Assembly (NCBI GenBank): GCA_937890825.1
Contig: CALADS010000087.1
Location: forward strand, 1 to 60,233
DNA from: an uncultured Bacteroides sp.
Lineage (GTDB): Bacteria > Bacteroidota > Bacteroidia > Bacteroidales > Bacteroidaceae
Reading direction: 5' to 3'
Length of the DNA stretch: 60,233 bases
In this document: positions 36,604 through 45,477 of the stretch, one piece after another
Numbering within the stretch: the first letter of the stretch is position 1
Layout: every line of letters starts with the position of its first letter
Translations under genes and position numbers: made by a program
Notes under the pieces: generated by a model
The model's database searches: none
What the model was told of the DNA's origin: nothing
Seen by the model: the letters and a program-made list of their open reading frames with translations, nothing else

Positions 36604-38364
36604 ATGAACGAAGCGTTTCAGATGCCCAAGCGCAAGCGCATTCCTTATGGAATGATGAATTTTGTGGATGTCCGCGAACGTGATTGCTATTTCGTGGATA
36701 AGACTTCCTTTATTCCGTTGTTGGAGGCTTCCAACATGTTTTTCTTCTTTATCCGTCCGCGCAGGTTCGGGAAGAGTCTGACCATTTCCATGCTTCGACA
36801 TTATTATGATGTGTTGGACAAGGATAATTTTGAGAAGTGGTACGGTGATTTGTACATCGGTCGGCACCCCACACCGGAGCGTAATTCTTATCTGGTGGTT
36901 TATCTGAACTTTGCAGTGGTCAATGCAGAGTTGGATAACTATCGGCAGTCTTTGGATGCCCACTGTAACACCAGGTTCAGTTCTTTCTGTGACGATTATG
37001 CCGATCTTTTACCATTTGGTATAAAGGAAGAGTTACAGACTAAGAATGGTGCTGTGGAGCAATTGGATTTTCTGGTGGATGCATGTCGGAAGGCTGGGCA
37101 ACAGATTTATCTGTTCATTGATGAGTATGACCATTTCACCAACAATATACTGTCTGAACCGACTTGCTTGGACGACTACAAGAGTGAAACTCATGGCACG
37201 GGCTATCTGCGCAATTTCTTTGATACAGTAAAAGCCGGTACAGACTCCGCCTTGAAGCGTGTGTTCGTGACGGGTGTCAGCCCGGTGACTATGGACGACC
37301 TGACGAGCGGCTTCAACATCGGCACGAACTACAGCCTTTCGCCGGAGTTCAACGAGTTGGTGGGATTTACGGAAGCGGATGTGCGGGCCATGCTGGAGTA
37401 TTACGCCACCACGTGCGAGTTCCATCATACCACGGACGAGCTGATAGAAGCCATGAAGCCGTGGTACGATAACTATTGCTTTGCTGAGGAAAGCTACGGG
37501 CACACCACGATGTACAACAGCAACATGGTGCTGTATTTTGTGGATAACTATATCCGCAGCGGCTGTGAATTGCCGAAAAAGATGATTGAGGAGAACATAC
37601 GCATCGACTACAACAAACTGCGGATGCTGATTCGCAAGGACAAGGAGTTCGCGCACGATGCCTCCATCATCCAGACGATTGTGCAGCAGGGCTATACCAC
37701 GGGTGACCTGAAGACGGGCTTCCCCGCCGAGCAGATTGCCGACCCGGACAACTTCGTCAGCCTGCTGTACTACTTCGGTATGCTGACCATTGACGGCACG
37801 ATGGAGGGGGATGTGAAGCTGAGCATCCCGAATCAGGTGGTGCGCGAGCAGATGTATAATTACCTGCTTGACAACTATCAGGAGAGTGGGCTGGAAACTT
37901 ATGCTTTGGAACTCCGCCAGCACTATAAGGCGATGGCTTACCGTGGTCAGTGGCAAGGCTATTTCCAATATATAGCGGACTGTATCAAGACGTTCTCTTC
38001 GCAGCGCGACAAGCAGAAAGGAGAATACTACGTACACGGTTTTACGTTGGCACTGACCTCACAGAATCCGTTCTACCGTCCGGTGTCCGAACTAGACAAC
38101 CAGGAGGGTTATGCCGACATCTTCCTGCTGCCCATGCTGGAAGCCTATAAGGACATGAAGCACAGCTACATCATCGAACTGAAGTATGCCAAGAGCGGCG
38201 ACAGTGCGGAGCGCGTGGAGGAGCTTCGGCAGAAAGGCATCCTGCAGGCCAACCGCTATGCAGCCACGGAGATGGTGCGGCGTCACGTAGGGCACACACA
38301 GTTGCACAAGCTGGTGGTGGTGTTCCACGGTGTGGATATGGTTGTGTGTGAGGAAATATCCTAA
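36604..38364 (+). CDS. AAA-ATPase-like protein with PD-(D/E)XK nuclease-like C-terminus
   Basis: A 586-residue protein of the family with an AAA-ATPase_like domain and a DUF1703 nuclease-like domain. The opening IPYGMMNFVDVRERDCYFVDKT is typical. A Walker A-like loop RPRRFGKS and a Walker B-like IYLFIDEYDHFTN follow. The C-terminal residues YADIFLLPM and IIELKYAKSG carry the D and E-x-K of the nuclease fold. The biological role of the family is poorly defined. It is unrelated to glycan use and sits between two sigma-led blocks with its own terminators. Base composition changes sharply near 37240, so the gene looks mosaic. The ATG at 36604 is chosen because homology begins there. Confidence 0.87.
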   Translation: MNEAFQMPKRKRIPYGMMNFVDVRERDCYFVDKTSFIPLLEASNMFFFFIRPRRFGKSLTISMLRHYYDVLDKDNFEKWYGDLYIGRHPTPERNSYLVVYLNFAVVNAELDNYRQSLDAHCNTRFSSFCDDYADLLPFGIKEELQTKNGAVEQLDFLVDACRKAGQQIYLFIDEYDHFTNNILSEPTCLDDYKSETHGTGYLRNFFDTVKAGTDSALKRVFVTGVSPVTMDDLTSGFNIGTNYSLSPEFNELVGFTEADVRAMLEYYATTCEFHHTTDELIEAMKPWYDNYCFAEESYGHTTMYNSNMVLYFVDNYIRSGCELPKKMIEENIRIDYNKLRMLIRKDKEFAHDASIIQTIVQQGYTTGDLKTGFPAEQIADPDNFVSLLYYFGMLTIDGTMEGDVKLSIPNQVVREQMYNYLLDNYQESGLETYALELRQHYKAMAYRGQWQGYFQYIADCIKTFSSQRDKQKGEYYVHGFTLALTSQNPFYRPVSELDNQEGYADIFLLPMLEAYKDMKHSYIIELKYAKSGDSAERVEELRQKGILQANRYAATEMVRRHVGHTQLHKLVVVFHGVDMVVCEEIS

Positions 38365-38439
38365 AGCAAAAGTGATGTATATAAATCATGCTGCGTGTTT
38401 TATTATAGGCATGCTTTATAGAATGGTATTATAAGTTCA

Positions 38440-38472
38440 CCGCTGTTACATATGATTGTAGCAGCGGTTTTT
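38440..38472 (+). terminator. Terminator of the AAA/PD-(D/E)XK gene
   Basis: CCGCTGTTACA (38440-38450) pairs with TGTAGCAGCGG (38457-38467), with one G:T pair, followed by TTTTT. Confidence 0.85.
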
Positions 38473-38621
38473 CCTTTTTATAATCTTTCTTAATTAATTG
38501 AGACTCTTAGTCTCAAATTCTTAAACGTCTGAATTTCAATTTGTTTTGAGTGAATGAGTCTAAAGGAATTAGTTGAGAACTATCTGGCCTTCTGAAGTTC
38601 TTTAGTCTATATTATTTCTTA

Positions 38622-38629
38622 TAATTTTG
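38622..38629 (+). promoter_or_regulatory. -7 box of sigma gene copy 2
   Basis: TAATTTTG, identical in sequence and position to the box of copy 1 (28021-28028). Confidence 0.6.
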
Positions 38630-38677
38630 CTTTCACAATTAAGGAAAAACGAAACATTAACCAATATTAAAAGTACC

Positions 38678-39193
38678 ATGGAAAACGATTTGCATACATC
38701 CATTCATCTCATTGCCGATTCTTACGGAGCCTACCATGAGCAGATCTTTTTCTATATTCATAAAAGAATCAAAAGTCGGGAAGATGCAGAAGACCTCTCA
38801 CAAGATGTCTTTGTCCGTCTGATGGACTATGAACAGTTGCTCTGTGCGGAGACGGTGAAAAGCTTCATTTATACCATAGCCCGAAATCTGGTGATTGATT
38901 ATCTGCGTCGCTACTATAAGGCACAGGAAGTTACCTCTTATATATATGACAGTGTTCCCCAGGGAACAACCGAAACAGAAAGTGCAATCATGGCGCGTGA
39001 CCTTCAGGCACAGGAACTGAAGTGTTTGCGTTCGCTTCCAGCTCAGCGTCGTAAAATCTATATGTTAAACCGCTTTCAAGAAAAGAGTTCATCGGAAATA
39101 GCCGAGACGCTGCAGCTCTCACGTCGCACGGTAGAGAATCATCTGTTCATCTGCCGCAAAGAAGTGCGTGCCTATCTGAAGCAGTGCATTTGA
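38678..39193 (+). CDS. ECF-type RNA polymerase sigma factor, copy 2
   Basis: A 171-residue sigma factor that differs from copy 1 at three residues only, all in the last 31: EVLRLS becomes ETLQLS in the linker of the helix-turn-helix, and AYMKQC becomes AYLKQC. Regions 2 and the start of region 4 are the same, so both proteins probably recognise the same or very similar promoters. It precedes a GH43 gene rather than susC, and again has no FecR anti-sigma neighbour. The start at 38678 is chosen for the same reason as in copy 1. Confidence 0.93.
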   Translation: MENDLHTSIHLIADSYGAYHEQIFFYIHKRIKSREDAEDLSQDVFVRLMDYEQLLCAETVKSFIYTIARNLVIDYLRRYYKAQEVTSYIYDSVPQGTTETESAIMARDLQAQELKCLRSLPAQRRKIYMLNRFQEKSSSEIAETLQLSRRTVENHLFICRKEVRAYLKQCI

Positions 39194-39217
39194 TAAGAGA
39201 AATAAACGTTATATTTG
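39189..39217 (+). promoter_or_regulatory. Promoter between sigma copy 2 and GH43
   Basis: TTTG (39189-39192) and TATATTTG (39210-39217), duplicated from the promoter ahead of susC 1. It lies 50 nt before the ATG at 39268. Confidence 0.55.
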
Positions 39218-39267
39218 TGTTAATTTACATGGAATGCATAAACCGTATAATTAAAAATCTACAATAT

Positions 39268-40230
39268 ATGAAGAACTTAGTTTATATTCTTGTGCTTTTA
39301 TTATTTTGTGTGGGGTGCGCCGTAAAAGAAGCTAAGCAATTGTCCAATCCGATAGTAGATGGATATTTTGCCGATCCATCCATTGTGCAGTATGAAGGTA
39401 AATATTATATTTATGCTACGATTGACCCTTGGGGAGGTAATGAATTGGCAGTGTTTGAAACTAATGATTTTATGCATTTTAATCGGGTTCATATAAACTG
39501 GCCAACCAAGGAGGCTTGTACCAGTTCAACTTCAGGAAAAGATAAGGTGTGGGCTCCATCTGTAGTTCAAGGAGCAGACGGCTTTTTTTATATGTACGTA
39601 TCAGTGGGTAATGAAATTTGGGTGGGTAAGGCTGCACATCCGTTGGGACCTTGGAAGAATGCAAAACAAGATGGCAGTCCTTTGATTCAGCGGAACCAAA
39701 TACCCGGTTATCATATGATTGATGCAGAGTGCTTTATTGACGATGACAAGAAGGCTTATTTGTATTGGGGCTCTGGCTTGAATTGGAAAAATGGAAAATG
39801 CTTTATGGTTCAATTGGCCGACAATATGGTTGACTTTTTATGTGAACCGCGAGATGTAACACCTCCTGATTATTTTGAGGGTCCGGTAATGATGAAAAGG
39901 AATGGAACTTATTATTTGATGTATTCCAATGGTAAGGCAATAGATTGTACTTATAATGTGCAGTATGCCACGAGTAATTCTCCTTGGGGACCGTTTATAA
40001 AGGGGATTAATAATCCTATATTGTTCACTTCTGCTGATAGTGTGACTGTTGGTCCCGGACATCATACAGTGTTTTCACATGAGGGGCAAGATTATATACT
40101 CTATCATCGGATTTATCCTCAAGATAAGGATTATGTGCTGAGACAGCTTTGCCTAGATAGCTTGAAATTTGATGTCAAAGGCAACTTGGAGAAGGTAGTA
40201 CCCAAGGGGGTCTCTTCATTTATGGAGTAA
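39268..40230 (+). CDS. GH43-family glycosidase lipoprotein
   Basis: A 320-residue lipoprotein (FCVGC, lipidated at C17) consisting of a single five-bladed GH43 domain. The three catalytic acids are visible: D36 (YFADPS, base), D152 (HMIDAEC, pKa modulator) and E204 (YFEGPV, acid). GH43 enzymes commonly remove alpha-L-arabinofuranose or beta-D-xylose; the exact action is not predictable. The start at 39268 gives a clean lipoprotein signal, whereas an upstream in-frame extension would run into the sigma module. It is the first gene of the second block and lies 37 bp before the GH28-like gene. Confidence 0.88.
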   Translation: MKNLVYILVLLLFCVGCAVKEAKQLSNPIVDGYFADPSIVQYEGKYYIYATIDPWGGNELAVFETNDFMHFNRVHINWPTKEACTSSTSGKDKVWAPSVVQGADGFFYMYVSVGNEIWVGKAAHPLGPWKNAKQDGSPLIQRNQIPGYHMIDAECFIDDDKKAYLYWGSGLNWKNGKCFMVQLADNMVDFLCEPRDVTPPDYFEGPVMMKRNGTYYLMYSNGKAIDCTYNVQYATSNSPWGPFIKGINNPILFTSADSVTVGPGHHTVFSHEGQDYILYHRIYPQDKDYVLRQLCLDSLKFDVKGNLEKVVPKGVSSFME

Positions 40231-40267
40231 TGTTTAATGTATTTAGTTGAAAATAAAGATTTTTACT

Positions 40268-42277
40268 ATGAATCATCTGAAATTTGATAATAAAACGTGC
40301 AGACGGCTGAAATCCTTGATTTCTGTTTTTTGTCTGACTGCTATGGTAGGTTGTACATCGTTCAATGATGTAGAAGTTCATTCGTATGCTCCTTTTGTTA
40401 TTCCTGACAAAGGATTGGCCGGTGAAGCTTATCCGTTTCATGTGAAGGATGATGTCTTGTCTGCCCGCTATGATGTGAAAATTTCCGGTTGTCCTGTTAT
40501 GGCTGTGCAGTATAATAGCAATGGAAACGGAAACCAAGGCTATTGCATGGATGTGGCTCGGTTTTCATCGAATTCTTTAACTCCTAAGGTGGAAATTCTG
40601 ATGAAAGGAGATGATACAATTCATACAGTTACGGTTCATCCGGTAAGGTATTATCCGCAAGTGTCACTCACACTCAGTGAGGATAAGAAAAAATTAACCT
40701 TTAATCTGTCCGAGAAGCTCCCTTATGCAATTGTAGCTATCAATGGGGGAGATCCGCAGGATGCAACAGAAAAGAATCCGCAACTGACTCTGATTAATGA
40801 TCCGTTGGAACAGAAAGAAAACATTCCTAACTGTTCAGATCCTAATGTGTTAAATTTCAGAGCGTTTGCAGAAGAATATCTCAGAAAACATCCTATAACA
40901 GATTCCATCGGTGATATTTGTCGCTCGGCTGGCAGTGTGACAGACACCAGCTTGAATGATGAACGCTTGTTTACTTGGAATTATGATGAGGGAAAGTTTG
41001 TGTCTTATGCAGATAAAAAAGTGGCATTTCCCAACAAAAGAGCAAGAAATGCCAATGATGTATCAGATGCTTTGCAGGCAGCTTTGGAACTGATTAGGAT
41101 TACACCAGAACTCAATACACTCTATATACCTGCCGGTGTCTATCTTTGGTCTGGTTTGCGTATTGTCAATTGGAATGGTGATGTGCAGAAGGGAGGAAAA
41201 CCTCTTTATGTCTATACAGAAGAGAATGCATTGATGATCAATCGCTTGAAAGAGTGTAGAGAGGCTTTGGAACCGGCAATCTTTATCGACCATTCCAGTT
41301 ATGTGACCATTTCAGGACGAGGAGTACATGACGGACAGGGCTGTGTTACTTGTTTCTTCGACAGGAAAGATGCCAGAAACACTCCGCATCAAGGTGGTTC
41401 TGTTATAAGGCACTCCAATCATATTCGATTCACAGATACTTATATGCGAAACAGTCAGCAGTGGAATTGGGAAACCCATAGTTCGGAAGATGTAGAACTG
41501 AATAATATCAAAGGTCTTTCTCCTTATTATCATGCATGGGTTGATGGCCTGAATCTGTCTAGCGGAAAGAATATTACGGTAAACGGCTCCATCACTTTAG
41601 GGAATGATGATATTTTTGCTACTGGACATTATAATCCCTCTGATGAATTTCCGCGTCGTACTTATAGAGAGAATCCCTCTATAAACCTTCAAAATACGGA
41701 TGCCAATCCGGCTGAAATCAGACATACGTTTGCTGCTGCAGGCGTGTATAATAAAGACCGGTTATCATGGAGTACGATTGATTCGGAGAATATTCGCGTA
41801 AGTAATGCGATAGGGTGGACACGCACTGCACATTGTATTCGTGCAGGAGCCAATACGCTGATTGGAAATCCGGAAGTAGCTCCCCGAGGCCGTGCTTTGA
41901 AGAGTTACTATTTCGACAATTTCCATGCCGTTGCAGGCAGGAATGCCGGAGGGGATATCCGCTTTCAGAATGATGAACAAATCTGTTATCCGTCTTATGA
42001 AGAGATTGTGATTAAAAATTGCTCATTTTGGGCACCGGGCAATTATTGGGCTAGAATTCCAACAGATATAGATAAACAACACCAAATACGTAATGTGATT
42101 TTGGAGAATTTATATTTTGTAAAACCCGTTGAAAAGCCTTTTGCCGAATTTTCCGGTATTGACAGTTTGGTGGTAAGGGATTTATATTTCGGTGGAAAGT
42201 TGGTTAAAAACATTACAGAATCTGATATTCCGATGAAAATGGATTCTGTTATGGTGTTTCGTCATGGAGTAAAATAG
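40268..42277 (+). CDS. Right-handed beta-helix glycosidase, GH28-like (lipoprotein)
   Basis: A 669-residue lipoprotein (MVGC, lipidated at C29). An N-terminal beta-rich region of about 200 residues precedes a long right-handed beta-helix. The helix has the repeating pattern of pectin-active enzymes, with VDGLNLSSGKNITVNG and LGNDDIFATGH, in which the DG and DD pairs resemble the GH28 catalytic aspartates. RAGANTLIGNPEV may correspond to the later conserved segment. The full set of GH28 polygalacturonase motifs is not present, so it may act on another linkage or belong to a neighbouring beta-helix family such as GH49. It lies between GH43 and susC 2. Confidence 0.7.
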   Translation: MNHLKFDNKTCRRLKSLISVFCLTAMVGCTSFNDVEVHSYAPFVIPDKGLAGEAYPFHVKDDVLSARYDVKISGCPVMAVQYNSNGNGNQGYCMDVARFSSNSLTPKVEILMKGDDTIHTVTVHPVRYYPQVSLTLSEDKKKLTFNLSEKLPYAIVAINGGDPQDATEKNPQLTLINDPLEQKENIPNCSDPNVLNFRAFAEEYLRKHPITDSIGDICRSAGSVTDTSLNDERLFTWNYDEGKFVSYADKKVAFPNKRARNANDVSDALQAALELIRITPELNTLYIPAGVYLWSGLRIVNWNGDVQKGGKPLYVYTEENALMINRLKECREALEPAIFIDHSSYVTISGRGVHDGQGCVTCFFDRKDARNTPHQGGSVIRHSNHIRFTDTYMRNSQQWNWETHSSEDVELNNIKGLSPYYHAWVDGLNLSSGKNITVNGSITLGNDDIFATGHYNPSDEFPRRTYRENPSINLQNTDANPAEIRHTFAAAGVYNKDRLSWSTIDSENIRVSNAIGWTRTAHCIRAGANTLIGNPEVAPRGRALKSYYFDNFHAVAGRNAGGDIRFQNDEQICYPSYEEIVIKNCSFWAPGNYWARIPTDIDKQHQIRNVILENLYFVKPVEKPFAEFSGIDSLVVRDLYFGGKLVKNITESDIPMKMDSVMVFRHGVK

Positions 42278-42360
42278 AAAAAATACTGTTTTTATTATTG
42301 CTAATTCTAAAAAATGTAATTGAAATACAGTAATTATTATTAACTTTAAAGTGGATAGTT

Positions 42361-45300
42361 ATGAGAAATGTTTTATGGAAATTATCATCTAGTAGATTCC
42401 TATTTTCCGCTGCATTGGCAACAACTATTTATGTAGGCTTGCCTGTTAGGGCTTTTGCTTATGTCACCGATGTAGAAACAGCAATGCAGGTTAGCACTGT
42501 AGAAGGTTTAGTATTAGATGTACATGGAGATCCTATTGTTGGTGCCAATGTCATGGTAAAAGGTACTACTAATGGTACTATAACAGACGTTGAGGGTAAG
42601 TTTAGATTGAATAATATAAATTCTGGGGTATTGATTGTGTCATTCATAGGATATCAAACCCAAGAAGTAGTAGTCAAAGGAAACGAGAAGTCTTTGAGAA
42701 TAGTTTTAAAAGACGATACTGAATTATTGGACGAAGTAGTTGTAATGGCTTACAATTCAACGGTTAAAAGGAAACTAACTAATGCAGTGACATCAGTAGA
42801 TACAAAACAGATTAGTGATTTGGCTGCTTATTCTAGCGTTTCTCAAGCTTTGCAAGGACGTACCCCAGGTGTGTATATCAATAATACTACTGGTATGCCT
42901 GGCTCAACTCCATCATTGAAAATTCGTGGAAATGATGAGCCTTTATATGTTATTGATGGTATAGTGCAAGATGCAGAGACTTTTAATAGACTTAATTCCC
43001 AAGATATCGAAAGTCTTACTATAATGAAAGACGCAGCTTCTGCTGCTGTTTATGGTGCTGTGGCAGGTAATGGTGTTGTTGTTGTTAAAACAAAATCTGG
43101 AAAGATTGGTAGAACAATTGTAAATTATACATTTGACCAGCAATTTAATCAACCGACAAATCGTAAAGATAATATAACTTCTTATGAACTGGCTAGTACT
43201 GCGAATAAGATAAGTGATATGTTTGGGCAAGAGCTACCGTATTCTCCCGAGGCATTGGAAGCGTATCGTACAGGGTCTGATCCTATCAACTATCCTACTA
43301 TAGATTGGTGGGATGTTGTAATGCGTAAGTTTTCAACAGCGCAAAGGCACTCTTTGACTGTAGATGGTGGAAATGAAGATACACAATATCATATGTCTTT
43401 AGGCTATTATAATCAAGGAAGTTTGGCTAAACCAATAAATGGTGAAGAGGTATTTGCCTTTAAACGATATAATTTTGGTGTAAATGTCAATCATTCTTTT
43501 CAAGAGATTGGTTTGAAGGTAGGTTTCGACTTTAAAGGTTCTTTAAATACGAGTAAAGGGAAAAATGAAGGTCAGATAGCAAGTACTGCTAAGACTTTAT
43601 CTAATGTGCGTCTTTATAATACTGAAGGTAAATATTACGCAAATACTCCTTATTTGGCAATACATCCTGAAACTGGATATAAAAAAACAAAAAAACCTAT
43701 TATAAATACGCGTGTTAATCTGGATTGGGATGTTATAGGAGTAAAAGGTCTAAGAGCAACTTTCGTAGGGAACTATAGAAGCTGGAATTCTAGTGAAAAG
43801 AATTGGAATAATGCATATGTTCCTTCTTATTATGATGATGGTAGTGCCTTTGCAGCTACTGTTTCCCCTTCTTTAAATATGAGAAAGGATGATGGTTGGC
43901 GTTATGAAATAAATGCAGGATTGCAATATAAAAAGACAATAGCAAATAATCATTTTTTGGACGTAGGCGCATATTATAATCAATTGGAAGAGTATAGTGA
44001 GTGGATTAGTGCTGAGCGGTTGGATTATCTGTCTTCTTCAGTAGATGAATTATTTGCAGGTCCTGAATCCTCTATGAAGAATAGTGGTAGTGCAAGTGAA
44101 AAGGGGCGTTTAGGTTTTATTGGAGTTTTGAATTATGATTATAAGGGAAAATACTTGTTATCAGCAAATTTTCGGTACGATGGTAGTGATAACTATGCTA
44201 AAGGAAATCGTTGGGGATTTTTTCCGTCGATGTCATTAGGTTGGGTTGTGTCTGATGAAAAGTTTATGAAGTCAATCAATGAATTGCTTAAATTGAATTT
44301 GTTCAAGATTAGAGGTTCTTGGGGTAAGACTGGTGTTGAGAGTTCACGTTTTTCACATTTTTCCAATTGGAAATTGGAGAATGCAAATTTTGATGTAGAT
44401 GGTAAACGAGCACCATCAGTTTCTATCCCTGGCTTGATTTCTCCCGATTTGTCTTGGTATTCTACTACATCATTAAATGTTGGTTTAGATTATGCTTTTT
44501 TGAATAATCGCTTGAGTGGTTCAGTCGATTATTTTATTCAAAATACTAAAGGATATTTGATCAGTCCATCTAATTTTTATACGACACCTTTAGGAACAAG
44601 CTTGCCAAAAATTAAATCAGATGATAAATATAGAAGAGCTGGTGCTGAATTAATGTTGCGTTGGAAGGATAGAATTGGTAAATTGAAATATGAAGTAGGT
44701 GCTAATATATCTTTTTATGATAAATTATGGATTAGAAAGACTGAAGATTTGACAACTGCTGCCAATCCATTGACAAGTGAAGTCGGTAAGACTATTTCAG
44801 ATGGAAAACGTACATGGATTACTAATGGTTTGTATCAAGATATAAATGATTTGTTAAATAACCCTCATGCATCATGGACTTCAAATTTAGTAACAGGTGA
44901 TATCAAATATGTAGATGTTAATGGTGATGGAAGAATAGATACTGATGCGAAGTTTTCTGATGATAAAGTTTTTAATAAAAGAAAATCAGAGCCTTTAATG
45001 CAGTATGGTATTGATTTTTCGTTGGAATATGAAGGCTTCTATTTAAGCGGATTGATTCAAGGTGCTGGAACTAATTGGAAATTTATTGGGCAAAATGCGA
45101 TGCCTATGGGTGTGGATCGTTTGCGATATGGTAAAGAGTTAGATTATTGGACACCTGAAAATAAAGGTGCACGTTTCCCTATCTTGGATCCAGGAACTGG
45201 TCGTACTAATAATAATCAAAAAGAAATAACCTTTTGGATGGTTAACTGTGCTTATTTGAGATTAAAAAATCTTCAAATTGGTTATGATTTTAAGCATAGA

Positions 45301-45471
45301 TTCTTAAAAGATATTCCTTGGATTTCTAATGCAAAACTTTCCTTAGTAGGCCAAAATCTATTGACATTCTCGGATGCGAATTATTTTATGGATCCAGAGC
45401 AAGGAAATACTGAAAATAATGGATATCCAATAACTAGAACATATTCAATTGTATTAAGTATAGGATTTTAA
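42361..45471 (+). CDS. SusC/RagA-family TonB-dependent outer-membrane transporter, pair 2
   Basis: A 1036-residue SusC-type protein with the same order of parts as pair 1: signal peptide ending AFA, regulatory-like domain (VEGLVLDVHGDPIVGANVM), DTELLDEVVV, plug (PLYVIDGIVQD) and a barrel ending in phenylalanine. There is no STN domain. The first 35 residues resemble those of the SusC at 28640 (MRN..., LFSAA, AFA), so the leaders share an origin, while the barrels differ strongly. Base composition is clearly lower in GC than that of the nearby enzyme genes. It imports fragments bound by the SusD encoded 6 bp downstream. Confidence 0.95.
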   Translation: MRNVLWKLSSSRFLFSAALATTIYVGLPVRAFAYVTDVETAMQVSTVEGLVLDVHGDPIVGANVMVKGTTNGTITDVEGKFRLNNINSGVLIVSFIGYQTQEVVVKGNEKSLRIVLKDDTELLDEVVVMAYNSTVKRKLTNAVTSVDTKQISDLAAYSSVSQALQGRTPGVYINNTTGMPGSTPSLKIRGNDEPLYVIDGIVQDAETFNRLNSQDIESLTIMKDAASAAVYGAVAGNGVVVVKTKSGKIGRTIVNYTFDQQFNQPTNRKDNITSYELASTANKISDMFGQELPYSPEALEAYRTGSDPINYPTIDWWDVVMRKFSTAQRHSLTVDGGNEDTQYHMSLGYYNQGSLAKPINGEEVFAFKRYNFGVNVNHSFQEIGLKVGFDFKGSLNTSKGKNEGQIASTAKTLSNVRLYNTEGKYYANTPYLAIHPETGYKKTKKPIINTRVNLDWDVIGVKGLRATFVGNYRSWNSSEKNWNNAYVPSYYDDGSAFAATVSPSLNMRKDDGWRYEINAGLQYKKTIANNHFLDVGAYYNQLEEYSEWISAERLDYLSSSVDELFAGPESSMKNSGSASEKGRLGFIGVLNYDYKGKYLLSANFRYDGSDNYAKGNRWGFFPSMSLGWVVSDEKFMKSINELLKLNLFKIRGSWGKTGVESSRFSHFSNWKLENANFDVDGKRAPSVSIPGLISPDLSWYSTTSLNVGLDYAFLNNRLSGSVDYFIQNTKGYLISPSNFYTTPLGTSLPKIKSDDKYRRAGAELMLRWKDRIGKLKYEVGANISFYDKLWIRKTEDLTTAANPLTSEVGKTISDGKRTWITNGLYQDINDLLNNPHASWTSNLVTGDIKYVDVNGDGRIDTDAKFSDDKVFNKRKSEPLMQYGIDFSLEYEGFYLSGLIQGAGTNWKFIGQNAMPMGVDRLRYGKELDYWTPENKGARFPILDPGTGRTNNNQKEITFWMVNCAYLRLKNLQIGYDFKHRFLKDIPWISNAKLSLVGQNLLTFSDANYFMDPEQGNTENNGYPITRTYSIVLSIGF

Positions 45472-45477
45472 AAACAA

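Larger units (their letters stand above)
38489..39226 (+). repeat. Duplicated sigma module, copy 2
   Basis: Gap-free copy of 27888-28625 in the same orientation. The control region has the perfect palindrome TTGAGACT-CTT-AGTCTCAA (38498-38516), and homology stops sharply at 39226, 42 nt before the GH43 start codon. Confidence 0.92.

Noticed and set aside
37033..38037. Long minus-strand frame of 334 codons
   Set aside because: It lies entirely inside the AAA/PD-(D/E)XK gene, in its GC-rich part where antisense stops are rare. The plus-strand product has clear domains.
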